Shown: piece after piece, positions 14,474 through 22,356 of the stretch
Layout: every line of letters begins with the position of its first letter
Position numbering within the stretch: position 1 is the first letter of the stretch
NCBI RefSeq assembly: GCF_937921625.1
Contig: NZ_CAKZTI010000058.1
Span: 1-25,195 of the forward strand
Direction: 5' to 3'
DNA length: 25,195 bases
From: an uncultured Campylobacter sp.
GTDB lineage: Bacteria; Campylobacterota; Campylobacteria; Campylobacterales; Campylobacteraceae
Notes under the pieces: model-generated
What the model saw: the letters and a program-made list of their open reading frames with translations, nothing else
Databases searched by the model: none
What the model was told of the DNA's origin: nothing
Position numbers and translations under genes: made by a program

Positions 14474-15718
14474 TTATTTGTTATCATCAGCGAACTGCTC
14501 TTTGACAAGATCTTTGATATCGCTTTTAATACTTTTAGTATCAACTATTGAATCCTCACCCAGCTTCTGAAATTTTTCTTTATCTGCCTTCGTATATTCC
14601 TGTTCATCATCATATTTTTTTGTGATCAACCGAATCATCTTGCGACGCAAAAACTTCTCATCTCTAACATTTGACCTCTCTTTGATCCACCCAATTAGTA
14701 ATACCATCAACATTATAAAACCAATATAACCTAGAATTGGATACATAATCGATACTAATTTTTTAAAGCCCATAAAGGATAATATATACCCTACAACTAC
14801 GGTGCCAATCATAATTGGATAAAAACGTTTTGATTGATTAGATGAGAAACGTTTTGCTAAGGCATAGAATAAACTGAAAGCAGTATTAAAGATCAAGCCG
14901 AAGATAACAAGTGCATACACAAACGCAAATGCAGGGTGAATCTGTTTGGCAATAGCCAACATAGGAATATCAACAGTCGTTGCAAGTTTTACATTTGCAT
15001 ATAAGATACAGGTTGTAACTGTGATGATAATACCGATTATAAATCCACCCAAAGTACCACCTTTTTCTGCTACACCAATCCTCATAATGGATCCCCCTAA
15101 TACAAAAGCCATTGATACACCTGTCATAACGCAGAGCGAAAAATAATTCAGAACAGAAAACCAGATATTTGGCATTGGAGTAGAGATTGTATTTGCAATT
15201 GTTTCTAATTCTTTAAAATCAAAACGTTGACTTGCAAAGGTATATACTGCCATAATCATAATCATGATAAAAATAATAGGCGTAAATATTCCGATCACAT
15301 TCGTGATTTTTTCAAAATTAAGAAAGCTAACAAGGATTATCAATACGGCACATAGGAGTGCTCCTGACCAGAATGGCATGCCAAATTGCTGATTAAGATT
15401 TGATCCAGCCCCGGCAATCATGACAAAACCTACCACAAAACAGCAAATAATTAAAGAAATATCAAGAATTTTATTAGTGATAGATCCAGCAATTTGTGAA
15501 AGAACTTCAAAGTGATCATTGGATCTAAAATAACTACCGAATGTAATAATGATTTTACCAAAGACGGCATTGAGGATACCAAGAATAACGGCTCCAAGAA
15601 TACCCCATTTGCCAAAACTGACGAAATATTGCATCAGATCCTGACCGGACGATAATCCAGCACCGACAATAACCCCAACATATGCTAACGCTACATTTAA
15701 AATTTGTTTTAACATCAT
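14474..15718 (-). CDS. YkvI-type multispanning membrane transporter, probably acquired
   Basis: The 414-residue protein has about ten hydrophobic segments across residues 5-345 and a charged cytosolic tail (about 346-414, Lys/Asp/Glu-rich). The N-terminus (LAYVGVIVGAGLSSGQDLMQYF, with the broken first helix VGAGLSSG) matches the YkvI/COG3949 group of the LeuT-fold transporter clan, probably amino-acid or other small-solute symporters. Base composition differs sharply: two sampled 60-nt lines are near 25% GC, against about 55% in a MATE-gene line, and the codons favour A/T. AT-rich spacers flank it. Two ATGs are adjacent; the second (15715) is better spaced from AAGAGG at 15723-15728. Transfer from a low-GC bacterium, perhaps a Firmicute, is inferred. 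Confidence 0.8.
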   Translation of the reverse strand: MMLKQILNVALAYVGVIVGAGLSSGQDLMQYFVSFGKWGILGAVILGILNAVFGKIIITFGSYFRSNDHFEVLSQIAGSITNKILDISLIICCFVVGFVMIAGAGSNLNQQFGMPFWSGALLCAVLIILVSFLNFEKITNVIGIFTPIIFIMIMIMAVYTFASQRFDFKELETIANTISTPMPNIWFSVLNYFSLCVMTGVSMAFVLGGSIMRIGVAEKGGTLGGFIIGIIITVTTCILYANVKLATTVDIPMLAIAKQIHPAFAFVYALVIFGLIFNTAFSLFYALAKRFSSNQSKRFYPIMIGTVVVGYILSFMGFKKLVSIMYPILGYIGFIMLMVLLIGWIKERSNVRDEKFLRRKMIRLITKKYDDEQEYTKADKEKFQKLGEDSIVDTKSIKSDIKDLVKEQFADDNK

Positions 15719-15941
15719 CCTACCTCTTAATTATAAAAATTTTAATTTGCTTTACTAATATTAATAATCTTTAAATTTAAATAATATTAAATGCTAATTA
15801 AATTTTATCCAAATAATGACACGAAATTTACACCGAAATTACATCCAAACTCTTAGCGAGATTCCAAGCGAAAATCCCGTACTTTGGTGAATAAAACCGC
15901 AAGACCGCCGCTCAAAACAGATCGAGGCAAATCAAAGCAGC

Positions 15942-17033
15942 TTATTTGAAAAAATTCTTGATTTTATCGAGTATCCCCTCGTCGTCTCCGCCCTTGCTGC
16001 CGAAGCTTTCTTGAAGCTCGCGCAAAAGCGCCTCTTGCTTCTCGTTCAATTTTTTAGGCGTCTGGACGTTTACCTGCACGATCAGATCGCCGTTTTTCTT
16101 GGTGCGGATATTCGGCGCGCCCTCGCCGTAGATCGTGAAGCGCTGCTTGTCCTTGGTGCCTACTTTGAGCTTCAGCTCCGCCTTGCCGCGCGGCGTCGGC
16201 ACCTCGATGCTCTCGCCCAAGATCGCCTGCGTGAAAAACACCGGCACCTCGATATACAGGTCGTCTCCGTCGCGCAGGAAGTGGCTATCCTCCTTCACGC
16301 GCACTATCACGTAAAGATCCCCGATCTCGCCGGTTTTAGAGACGTTGCCCTTGCCGCTTAGGCGCACGCGCTGTCCGTCGTCTATGCCTGCGGGAATGTC
16401 AAATTTAAGGCTCACGTCCTCTTCGGTAAAGCCCTTGCCGCCGCAATCCTTACACCTGTCTTTTACAATCTCGCCCGTGCCGCCGCATTCGGAGCAGCTT
16501 TGGATGAAGCTCATATATCCGCGCCTTACAGCGACGCGCCCGGTACCGCCGCAAGCGGAGCAAGTGTGCTTCTTTTTATCCTTCGAGCCGGTGGCGTCGC
16601 AGGTGGAGCACGGCTTTTTGATCTTGTATTTTATCTCCTTGTGAACGCCCTCTAAAGCCTCTTTAAACTCCAGCGTTACGGCCAGCTCGGTATCTATGCC
16701 GTATGGATCGCTAGGGCGTGAGCGACCGCCTCCGCCAAATGCTTGCTCGAAAAAATCGCCGAAAATGGAGCCGAAATCAAATCCGCCGCCGCTCGCGCCG
16801 CTATATGCGCCGCTGATGCCCTCTTTGCCGTAGCGATCATACATCCTGCGCTTTTGATCGTCGCTTAAAATTTGATACGCTTCGTTGATCTTTTTAAATT
16901 TCTCCTCCGATTCCTTGTCGCCTTGGTTGCGGTCGGGGTGGAATTCCAAAGCGAGCTTTCGAAACGCCTTTTTTATCGTCTCGGCGTCGGCATCGCGCGC
17001 CACGCCTAAAATTTCATAATAATCTTCTTCCAC
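15942..17033 (-). CDS. dnaJ: Chaperone DnaJ (Hsp40)
   Basis: The 363-residue protein is a full-length type I DnaJ. The J domain (about 1-70) carries HPD at 32-34, which stimulates the DnaK ATPase. A Gly/Phe-rich linker follows (about 74-105). Four zinc-binding CxxCxGxG-like repeats follow: CSTCDATG, CSACGGTG, CSECGGTG and CKDCGGKG. The substrate-binding C-terminal domains end in a short Lys/Phe tail. The first Cys repeat has Ala where Gly is usual. The start is GTG at 17031-17033, with AAGGAG at 17040-17045. It is divergent from racR, an order I also recall from C. jejuni, where RacRS concerns temperature-dependent growth. Confidence 0.95.
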   Translation of the reverse strand: MEEDYYEILGVARDADAETIKKAFRKLALEFHPDRNQGDKESEEKFKKINEAYQILSDDQKRRMYDRYGKEGISGAYSGASGGGFDFGSIFGDFFEQAFGGGGRSRPSDPYGIDTELAVTLEFKEALEGVHKEIKYKIKKPCSTCDATGSKDKKKHTCSACGGTGRVAVRRGYMSFIQSCSECGGTGEIVKDRCKDCGGKGFTEEDVSLKFDIPAGIDDGQRVRLSGKGNVSKTGEIGDLYVIVRVKEDSHFLRDGDDLYIEVPVFFTQAILGESIEVPTPRGKAELKLKVGTKDKQRFTIYGEGAPNIRTKKNGDLIVQVNVQTPKKLNEKQEALLRELQESFGSKGGDDEGILDKIKNFFK

Positions 17034-17162
17034 GAAATTCTCCTTAAGCTATAACAAAAGGGGCAATTTTATCTAAATTTAATAAAACGCAAGTTAAGAC
17101 TTAACTATTTTTATGTATAATGCAATATTTAAATTTCAAATCAACGATGCAAAGGATAAAAA
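17034..17162. promoter_or_regulatory. Divergent dnaJ/racR control region
   Basis: 129 bp serve both genes. On the plus strand TGTATAAT gives a strong -10 box (17116-17121) for racR, with AAAGGA at 17151-17156. A perfect dyad GTTAAG-A-CTTAAC lies at 17093-17105, centred 17 bp before the -10 box and so covering the -35 position. On the minus strand a weaker TAAAAT (17066-17071) may serve dnaJ. Confidence 0.55.
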
Positions 17163-17834
17163 ATGATAAATGTATTAATGATAGAAGACGACAGCGAGTT
17201 CGCACAGCTTCTAACCGAATATCTGGCTAAATTTAACATCCAAGTTACAAACTTCGAAGACCCGTATCTGGGCATTAGCGCAGGGATCAAAAACTACGAT
17301 CTGCTGATTTTAGATCTTACGCTTCCTGGAATGGACGGACTTGAAGTCTGCAAAGAGATCCGCGAGAAATACGATATTCCGATCATCATCAGCTCGGCTA
17401 GAAGCGACGTGAGCGATCGCGTAGTGGGTCTTCAGATCGGCGCGGACGATTACCTGCCAAAGCCATACGATCCAAAGGAGATGCACGCGCGCATCATGAG
17501 TTTAATTCGCCGCTACAAAAAAGCCAGCGAAAAGGAAGAAACCGCCACGGATAGCGTATTTCGTATCGACGACAAGCGCCATGAAATTTACTTCGGCGAA
17601 GAGTCGCTCGTGCTAACGCCTGCGGAGTATGAAATTTTAGAATACCTCATCAAGCAGCATAGCTTTTCGGTATCCCGCGAGCAGCTCGTATACCATTGCA
17701 AGAGCCTAAAAGATAAGGATTCAAAGAGCTTAGATGTCATCATCGGGCGCCTACGCACCAAAATCGGCGACAGCTCCAAAGCGCCTAAGCATATCTTTTC
17801 GGTTCGCGGTATCGGCTACAAGCTCATCGGATGA
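17163..17834 (+). CDS. racR: OmpR-family response regulator RacR
   Basis: The 223-residue protein has an N-terminal receiver domain with acidic pocket E8-D9-D10, phospho-acceptor D51 in LILDLTLPGMDG, and K100. A winged-helix OmpR/PhoB domain (about 125-223) follows, with TPAEYEILEYL, the recognition region SLDVIIGRLRTKI and the terminal wing VRGIGYKL. It is phosphorylated by the sensor kinase encoded next and binds promoters as a dimer. The racR name rests on the order dnaJ-racR-racS-recR; the close paralogue CprR is the main alternative. The TGA overlaps the racS ATG (ATGA). Confidence 0.85.
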   Translation: MINVLMIEDDSEFAQLLTEYLAKFNIQVTNFEDPYLGISAGIKNYDLLILDLTLPGMDGLEVCKEIREKYDIPIIISSARSDVSDRVVGLQIGADDYLPKPYDPKEMHARIMSLIRRYKKASEKEETATDSVFRIDDKRHEIYFGEESLVLTPAEYEILEYLIKQHSFSVSREQLVYHCKSLKDKDSKSLDVIIGRLRTKIGDSSKAPKHIFSVRGIGYKLIG

Positions 17835-19072
17835 AGCACTCTTTAATCACTAAAATTTCGGTTTTTTTTGTAATCGCGATCATCTTAGTCTGCGTGCTTT
17901 TCATCACGTTCGCACAGATGCAGATGAATAGAGCTCTAGGTAGCATGCAGGCTAATCAAATAAACGCGGTCAATAATCTACTTGAGCTATACAAGCGTAA
18001 TGCCCCTCCCAGCGATATTGAGCGCTACTTCTCCAGCTACGGCTTGGAGCTTGTAAAAGACAAAAATATCATCCAAAACATCATCACGAGTGGTAAAATT
18101 TTTTTCGTTCAAGACACCTCTATCGGCGAGTTTAGCTCGGTCGAGTATAATAATTCACTGTTTTTAAATATCAAAAACAACTCTTTCGTCGTGGTTTTCG
18201 AAAGCCTTGGCACGAAGAATTTAAACGATCCGCTTTGGGTCGGGTTTTTGCTTACGATGGCGGTTTTGATCTCACTTTATCTATCGATAGTGCGAAGCTT
18301 CACGCCGCTAAAAAAACTAAGCAAAAATATCAAAAAATTCGCCCAAGGTAATTTGGACGTAAATTTAGCCGCTGCGCACAGCGAGGACGAGATCGGGCAG
18401 GTCGCGCAGGAATTTAACAACGCGATTGCTAAAATTCAAGAGCTAATCCGATCGCGCCAGCTGTTTTTACGCACCATCATGCATGAGCTTAAAACCCCGA
18501 TCGGCAAGGGCAGGCTCATCACCGAAATGCTAGATAACGAGACGCAAAAAGAGCGGCTCGTCAATGTCTTCGAGCGGCTTGAAATTTTAATCAACGAGTT
18601 TGCTAAAATCGAGCAACTGCTCTCAAAAAGCTACTCGTTAAATTATCAGGATTATCATTTCAGCCTCATTTTAGAGCAGGTCAAAGATATGTCTATGCTC
18701 GATAACTGGGACGAGCTCATCAGCACGGATATCGAGTGCGATGCGGTGATAAACGTGGATTTCGGGCTATTTGCGCTGGCGATTAAAAATTTAATCGACA
18801 ATGCCCTAAAATACTCCAGCGATAAAAAAGTCCGCATCATCTGCGACGAAAATAAAGTAAGTGTCGCCAATCGCGGAGCGGCGCTTGCAAAATCATTCGA
18901 GCATTACAAGCAAGCCTTTATCAGAAATAAAGACGAGAAAGCCACCGGTATGGGGCTCGGACTCTATATCATCGATAAAATTTGCGAGCTGCATAAATTC
19001 CGCTTCGAGTACAACTACAGCGACGGCACTCACTACTTCTCGATCGTCTTTTCGCCGAAGGGCGCTATATGA
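17831..19072 (+). CDS. racS: Sensor histidine kinase RacS
   Basis: The 413-residue inner-membrane kinase has TM1 at about 8-28, a periplasmic sensor part (about 30-133) and TM2 at about 135-155. A HAMP-like linker (to about 205) leads to the dimerisation domain with H218 in MHELKTPIG, the autophosphorylated residue. The ATPase domain has the N box IKNLIDNALKYSS (near 318-330) and the G box GMGLGLYI (373-380). The F/G2 region is compact, as in this family in Campylobacter. It overlaps racR upstream and recR downstream by 4 bp each, so the three are translated from one message. The signal sensed is not evident from the periplasmic part. Confidence 0.85.
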   Translation: MKHSLITKISVFFVIAIILVCVLFITFAQMQMNRALGSMQANQINAVNNLLELYKRNAPPSDIERYFSSYGLELVKDKNIIQNIITSGKIFFVQDTSIGEFSSVEYNNSLFLNIKNNSFVVVFESLGTKNLNDPLWVGFLLTMAVLISLYLSIVRSFTPLKKLSKNIKKFAQGNLDVNLAAAHSEDEIGQVAQEFNNAIAKIQELIRSRQLFLRTIMHELKTPIGKGRLITEMLDNETQKERLVNVFERLEILINEFAKIEQLLSKSYSLNYQDYHFSLILEQVKDMSMLDNWDELISTDIECDAVINVDFGLFALAIKNLIDNALKYSSDKKVRIICDENKVSVANRGAALAKSFEHYKQAFIRNKDEKATGMGLGLYIIDKICELHKFRFEYNYSDGTHYFSIVFSPKGAI

Positions 19073-19638
19073 GCGGCACAGACAGGTTCGAAGAGCTCGT
19101 CGCGAGCTTTGAAAAGCTTCCCGGCGTGGGCAAAAAATCCGCCCTGCGCTTTGCGTACTACGTAAGCGTGCAAAATTCCTTCCTAGGGCTAAATTTAGCG
19201 CACAATATCGAAGAGGCGGTGCGCGGACTGCACAGATGCCGCATCTGCGGTGCGGTATGCGAGGGCGAGATCTGCGAATATTGCGCTGACGATGAGCGCG
19301 AAAGCGATAAAATTTGCATCGTCGAAAACCCAAAAGATATCTTTATTTTAGAGAGCAATAAAATTTACAACGGTCGCTACTTCGTGCTAGACGCCGCTGA
19401 CGAAGATAAAATCGCGGCGCTGCGCGAGATGGTGGGCCGAAACGGCGCGCGCGAGCTGATATTTGCGCTGACGCCGGGCATCAACTCCGACGGCATCATG
19501 CTTTATGTCGAGGACAAACTCGCGGATCTGGGTTTGAAATTTACCAAGCTCGCTCAGGGCGTGCCTACGGGCGTGAGCTTAGACAACGTCGATATGCTCT
19601 CGCTAATAAAGGCGATCAACGGGCGCACCGATATTTAA
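19069..19638 (+). CDS. recR: Recombination mediator protein RecR
   Basis: The 189-residue protein has an N-terminal helix-hairpin-helix (KLPGVGKKSALRFAYY, about 17-31), a zinc finger with C57, C60, C69 and C72 (CRICGAVCEGEICEYC), and a Toprim domain beginning CIVENPKD (83-90). Epsilonproteobacterial RecR has a slightly divergent, shorter Toprim part, as here (GRYFVL where GxYHVL is common). RecR helps load RecA at gaps; in this group it works with RecO or without a classical RecF. Its ATG lies in the overlap with racS, so expression is tied to the two-component operon. A single-stop end with no terminator hairpin was seen. Confidence 0.92.
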   Translation: MSGTDRFEELVASFEKLPGVGKKSALRFAYYVSVQNSFLGLNLAHNIEEAVRGLHRCRICGAVCEGEICEYCADDERESDKICIVENPKDIFILESNKIYNGRYFVLDAADEDKIAALREMVGRNGARELIFALTPGINSDGIMLYVEDKLADLGLKFTKLAQGVPTGVSLDNVDMLSLIKAINGRTDI

Positions 19639-20156
19639 AATTTCGACGAAATTTTAAATTTATGCGGATAAATTTAGCGGCTAAATTTAAAACGCAAAGC
19701 GGCGAATATGTTTTGCCGCGAAGCCAAGCGGCGAAATTTTAGGCGTTAATTTAATAGTGGATGTGCGATGAACGCGATGAAATTTACCGAAATTTACGCG
19801 GCTTCGGCGGCGCGATACGATGCGGCAGGCACGGCGGCAAACGGCTTCTCGCTCGCTGCGAGGTTTTAACAGCGGATTTGAGCCGTAAAATTTAAGCACG
19901 CCGTTTCGAAGCGGAGTTTCGGGCGCGGAATTTCTAGCGCTTAAATTTTAAAAGGCGAAATTTTAAGCAGCAAATTTCGGGCGCTAAATTTTAAAAGCGG
20001 TTTGGGGGCTACCGAGACTGCACGACGCAGCGAGCTCGTAAAACTAAAGGTGAATTTTAAGGCGCACGGGAATGGTTTAAATTTTTCAATTTCGCCGGCG
20101 CGGGCGGGATTTAAAAATTTAAACGTAATTTTCCATTATAATATTTAAGGACAAAG
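19639..20156. other. AT-word-rich spacer between recR and murC
   Basis: The 518 bp carry no supported gene. The segment 19640-20010 repeats words of the type GCG(C)-AAATTTTAA-GCG in both orientations, for example at 19734-19745, 19940-19952, 19957-19967 and 19983-19998. A 33-codon frame at 19768-19869 (MNAMKFTEIYAASAARYDAA...) is open, but has only a weak upstream site and no known motif. The murC promoter is at the right end. Confidence 0.5.
20137..20142 (+). promoter_or_regulatory. -10 box of murC
   Basis: TATAAT only 14 nt before the GTG start, with AAGGA (20147-20151) in between, so the leader would be very short. Confidence 0.5.
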
Positions 20157-21464
20157 GTGAAAAAGGTTCATTTTATCGGCATCGGCGGCATAGGGATATC
20201 GGCATTGGCGAGATTTTTACACGAGAAAAATTTTATCATCTCAGGCTCTGACATCAAAGAGAGCGAGACGACCTACAAGCTAAGAGCGGACGGTATGGAG
20301 ATCATCACTCCGCACGACGCTTCGGCGATAAAAGATCAGGAGATCGTCATCTACTCCGCCGCGATCAAAGAGGACAACGTCGAGCTACAAGCCGCGCGCA
20401 AAAAGGGGATCGTCTGCCTCTCGCGTAAGGAGGCCCTGCCCTTCGTGCTAAAAGACAAGCGCGTCTTCGCAGTCGCCGGCGCGCACGGCAAAAGCACCAC
20501 GAGCGCGATAACCTCGGCGCTGATAAACGGCTCGGTCATCATCGGCGCGATCTCCAAGCAGTTCGGCTCGAATATGAAGTACGAAAACAGCGAAAACATC
20601 ATCTTCGAAGCCGACGAGAGCGATTCTAGCTTTTTAAATTCCAACCCCTACGTCGCGGTCGTGACCAACGCCGAGCCCGAGCATATGGATCATTATGACA
20701 ACGATTTGGATAAATTTCACGCGGCGTATCGCGGCTTTTTGGAACGCGCCAAGATCCGCGTGATAAACGCCGAAGACGAGTTTTTAAGCTCCATCAAGCT
20801 CGGCTGTATCAAGCTCTTTCCTTCACGCGACATAACGGATCTGAAGGTGCTGCTGCGCGATCATCAGCCGTTTATGAGTTTTAATCTTAAAGAGCTCGGA
20901 CGCTTCGAGGTTTACGGGCTCGGAAGACACATCGCGATCGATGCGTCGCTAGCGATCCTTGCCGCGGCGTGCGAGACGGGACTAGAGCAGATCCGCAAAA
21001 ATTTACTAAATTACAAGGGGATCAAAAAGCGCTTCGACATCCTGTGCGCCACTCCAAACTTCGTGCTCATAGACGACTACGGCCACCATCCCACCGAGAT
21101 CAGAGCGACGCTGCAAAGCGCGCGCGAATACGCTAGCCTGCTAGGGCTTAGCAAGATCACGGCGATCTTTCAGCCGCACCGCTTCAGCAGGCTTAAGGCG
21201 AATTTAAACGCCTTTAAAGAGTGCTTTGCGGGCGTAGAAGAGCTCGTGGTGCTACCCGTTTACGCCGCGGGCGAGCCAAGTAACGGCATCGATCTGAAAG
21301 AGGAATTTAAGGGGCTCGGAGCGCTATTTACCGAGAGGGTCTTTAGAAACGGCGAGCGGATAGAATTTAGCGATATTTTCGGCGTCCGCCACATCATAAA
21401 CGACGGGCTGGTGATCGGATTTGGCGCAGGCGACATCACCTATCAGCTGCGCGGAGAATTTTAG
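20157..21464 (+). CDS. murC: UDP-N-acetylmuramate--L-alanine ligase
   Basis: The 435-residue protein is a full-length Mur ligase. It adds L-alanine to UDP-MurNAc with ATP in the first peptide step of peptidoglycan precursor synthesis in the cytoplasm. The UDP-binding glycine loop FIGIGGIGISALARF is at 6-20, the ATP loop GAHGKSTT at 108-115, and the conserved TNAEPEHMDHYD segment near 168. The C-terminal domain has IDDYGHHPTEI, which identifies MurC among the Mur ligases. The start is GTG, with AAGGA 5 nt upstream; no better ATG exists. It heads a run with a membrane protein gene and mutS2 that I recall as Cj1054c-Cj1053c-Cj1052c in C. jejuni. Confidence 0.95.
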   Translation: MKKVHFIGIGGIGISALARFLHEKNFIISGSDIKESETTYKLRADGMEIITPHDASAIKDQEIVIYSAAIKEDNVELQAARKKGIVCLSRKEALPFVLKDKRVFAVAGAHGKSTTSAITSALINGSVIIGAISKQFGSNMKYENSENIIFEADESDSSFLNSNPYVAVVTNAEPEHMDHYDNDLDKFHAAYRGFLERAKIRVINAEDEFLSSIKLGCIKLFPSRDITDLKVLLRDHQPFMSFNLKELGRFEVYGLGRHIAIDASLAILAAACETGLEQIRKNLLNYKGIKKRFDILCATPNFVLIDDYGHHPTEIRATLQSAREYASLLGLSKITAIFQPHRFSRLKANLNAFKECFAGVEELVVLPVYAAGEPSNGIDLKEEFKGLGALFTERVFRNGERIEFSDIFGVRHIINDGLVIGFGAGDITYQLRGEF

Positions 21465-21525
21465 GCTTGAAAACTCTCGCCGAATTTATGAAACGAACTC
21501 CGCAGCGGACGGGCAAGGATAAAAT

Positions 21526-22356
21526 TTGAGATTTTTAGTGTTTATTTTCGCATTTTTATTTATCGCGGCGATCTTTTTCGTGCGGGACGAAATTTTAAGC
21601 AAAAAAGCTAAAATCATCGCCACGGCACTGATCGTGCTGCTATGCGCGGGGGCTTATTTTTACGAAAGCGCGAGCGAGCGATCCGCCAAGCTTGAGGAGG
21701 AGATGGTGTTTAAATTTAACGCGGGTGCCAGATTAAGATGCGGCGGCGCGATAAATTCCGCTGCTGAAGCTCGCGGCGCGGCAAATTCCTTCTCCGAAAA
21801 ACATAGCGCGGATGCGAAAAATTTGGGCTCGCAAGCCGGCGAAGCAAATTTAAACTCACAGAGCAAGGTCGCTTCCACTACGCAAAGCTCAACCGCCCAA
21901 ACGAACGAGCAGGCTTCCGCTGAGCAAAACTATCCCCCGCAAACTAGCGACGCTGTTTCGGGCAGGCAAAATTCTGCACAAAGCCCTACTTCGAAAAATT
22001 CTAAGCAGCAAGGCGATACGCAGAACCTCGCGCCGCAAAATTACATGAGCCAAGGAAGTACGCGAAGCTCTGCCTCACAAAATTCCGTGCAACGAGGCGA
22101 CACGCAAACCTCTAATCCCCAAGGCTCCGCGCAGAATTTTAACGCAGCCGAGCAAAATTCCATGCAACCCTCCGCTCAAAATTCTAAAACTACGCAAAAT
22201 TTTGCCGCAGACAAAGAGCAGGGCTCCGCGCAGATTGTAACGCAAGAAAATTTCACCTACTCCTTTTCGCTGGGAGCCTTCATCGCCAAAAAAAGCGCGG
22301 GCGCGGAGTTTAAGGGCAAAACCTATAAAATCAAAGAGTGCGTTTATGATCAGTGA
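21526..22356 (+). CDS. Small membrane protein (Cj1053c-like) with a low-complexity insert
   Basis: The 276-residue protein begins with two hydrophobic helices (about 2-18 and 29-46), then a short soluble part VFKFNAGARLRCGG. It ends with ENFTYSFSLGAFI and a core with FKGKTYKIKECVYDQ. Between them, residues about 74-238 are a Gln/Ser/Asn/Ala/Thr-rich block with repeats. Removing the block leaves about 110 residues, near the size I would expect for a simple family member. Position between murC and mutS2 supports the Cj1053c identity; the function is unknown. The start is TTG at 21526, with weak upstream AGGATAA. It overlaps mutS2 by 11 bp. The outer Cys72 and Cys272 could pair, but this is speculative. 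Confidence 0.65.
   Translation: MRFLVFIFAFLFIAAIFFVRDEILSKKAKIIATALIVLLCAGAYFYESASERSAKLEEEMVFKFNAGARLRCGGAINSAAEARGAANSFSEKHSADAKNLGSQAGEANLNSQSKVASTTQSSTAQTNEQASAEQNYPPQTSDAVSGRQNSAQSPTSKNSKQQGDTQNLAPQNYMSQGSTRSSASQNSVQRGDTQTSNPQGSAQNFNAAEQNSMQPSAQNSKTTQNFAADKEQGSAQIVTQENFTYSFSLGAFIAKKSAGAEFKGKTYKIKECVYDQ
21745..22239 (+). repeat. In-frame Gln/Ser-rich repeat block in the membrane protein gene
   Basis: CAAAATTC-type words (Q-N-S) recur at about 21967, 22078, 22153 and 22177. A larger imperfect unit of about 28 codons begins NSKQQGDTQN (about 21999) and NSVQRGDTQT (about 22083). The block contains no hydrophobic pattern and stays open in the coding frame for about 165 codons. Confidence 0.7.
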
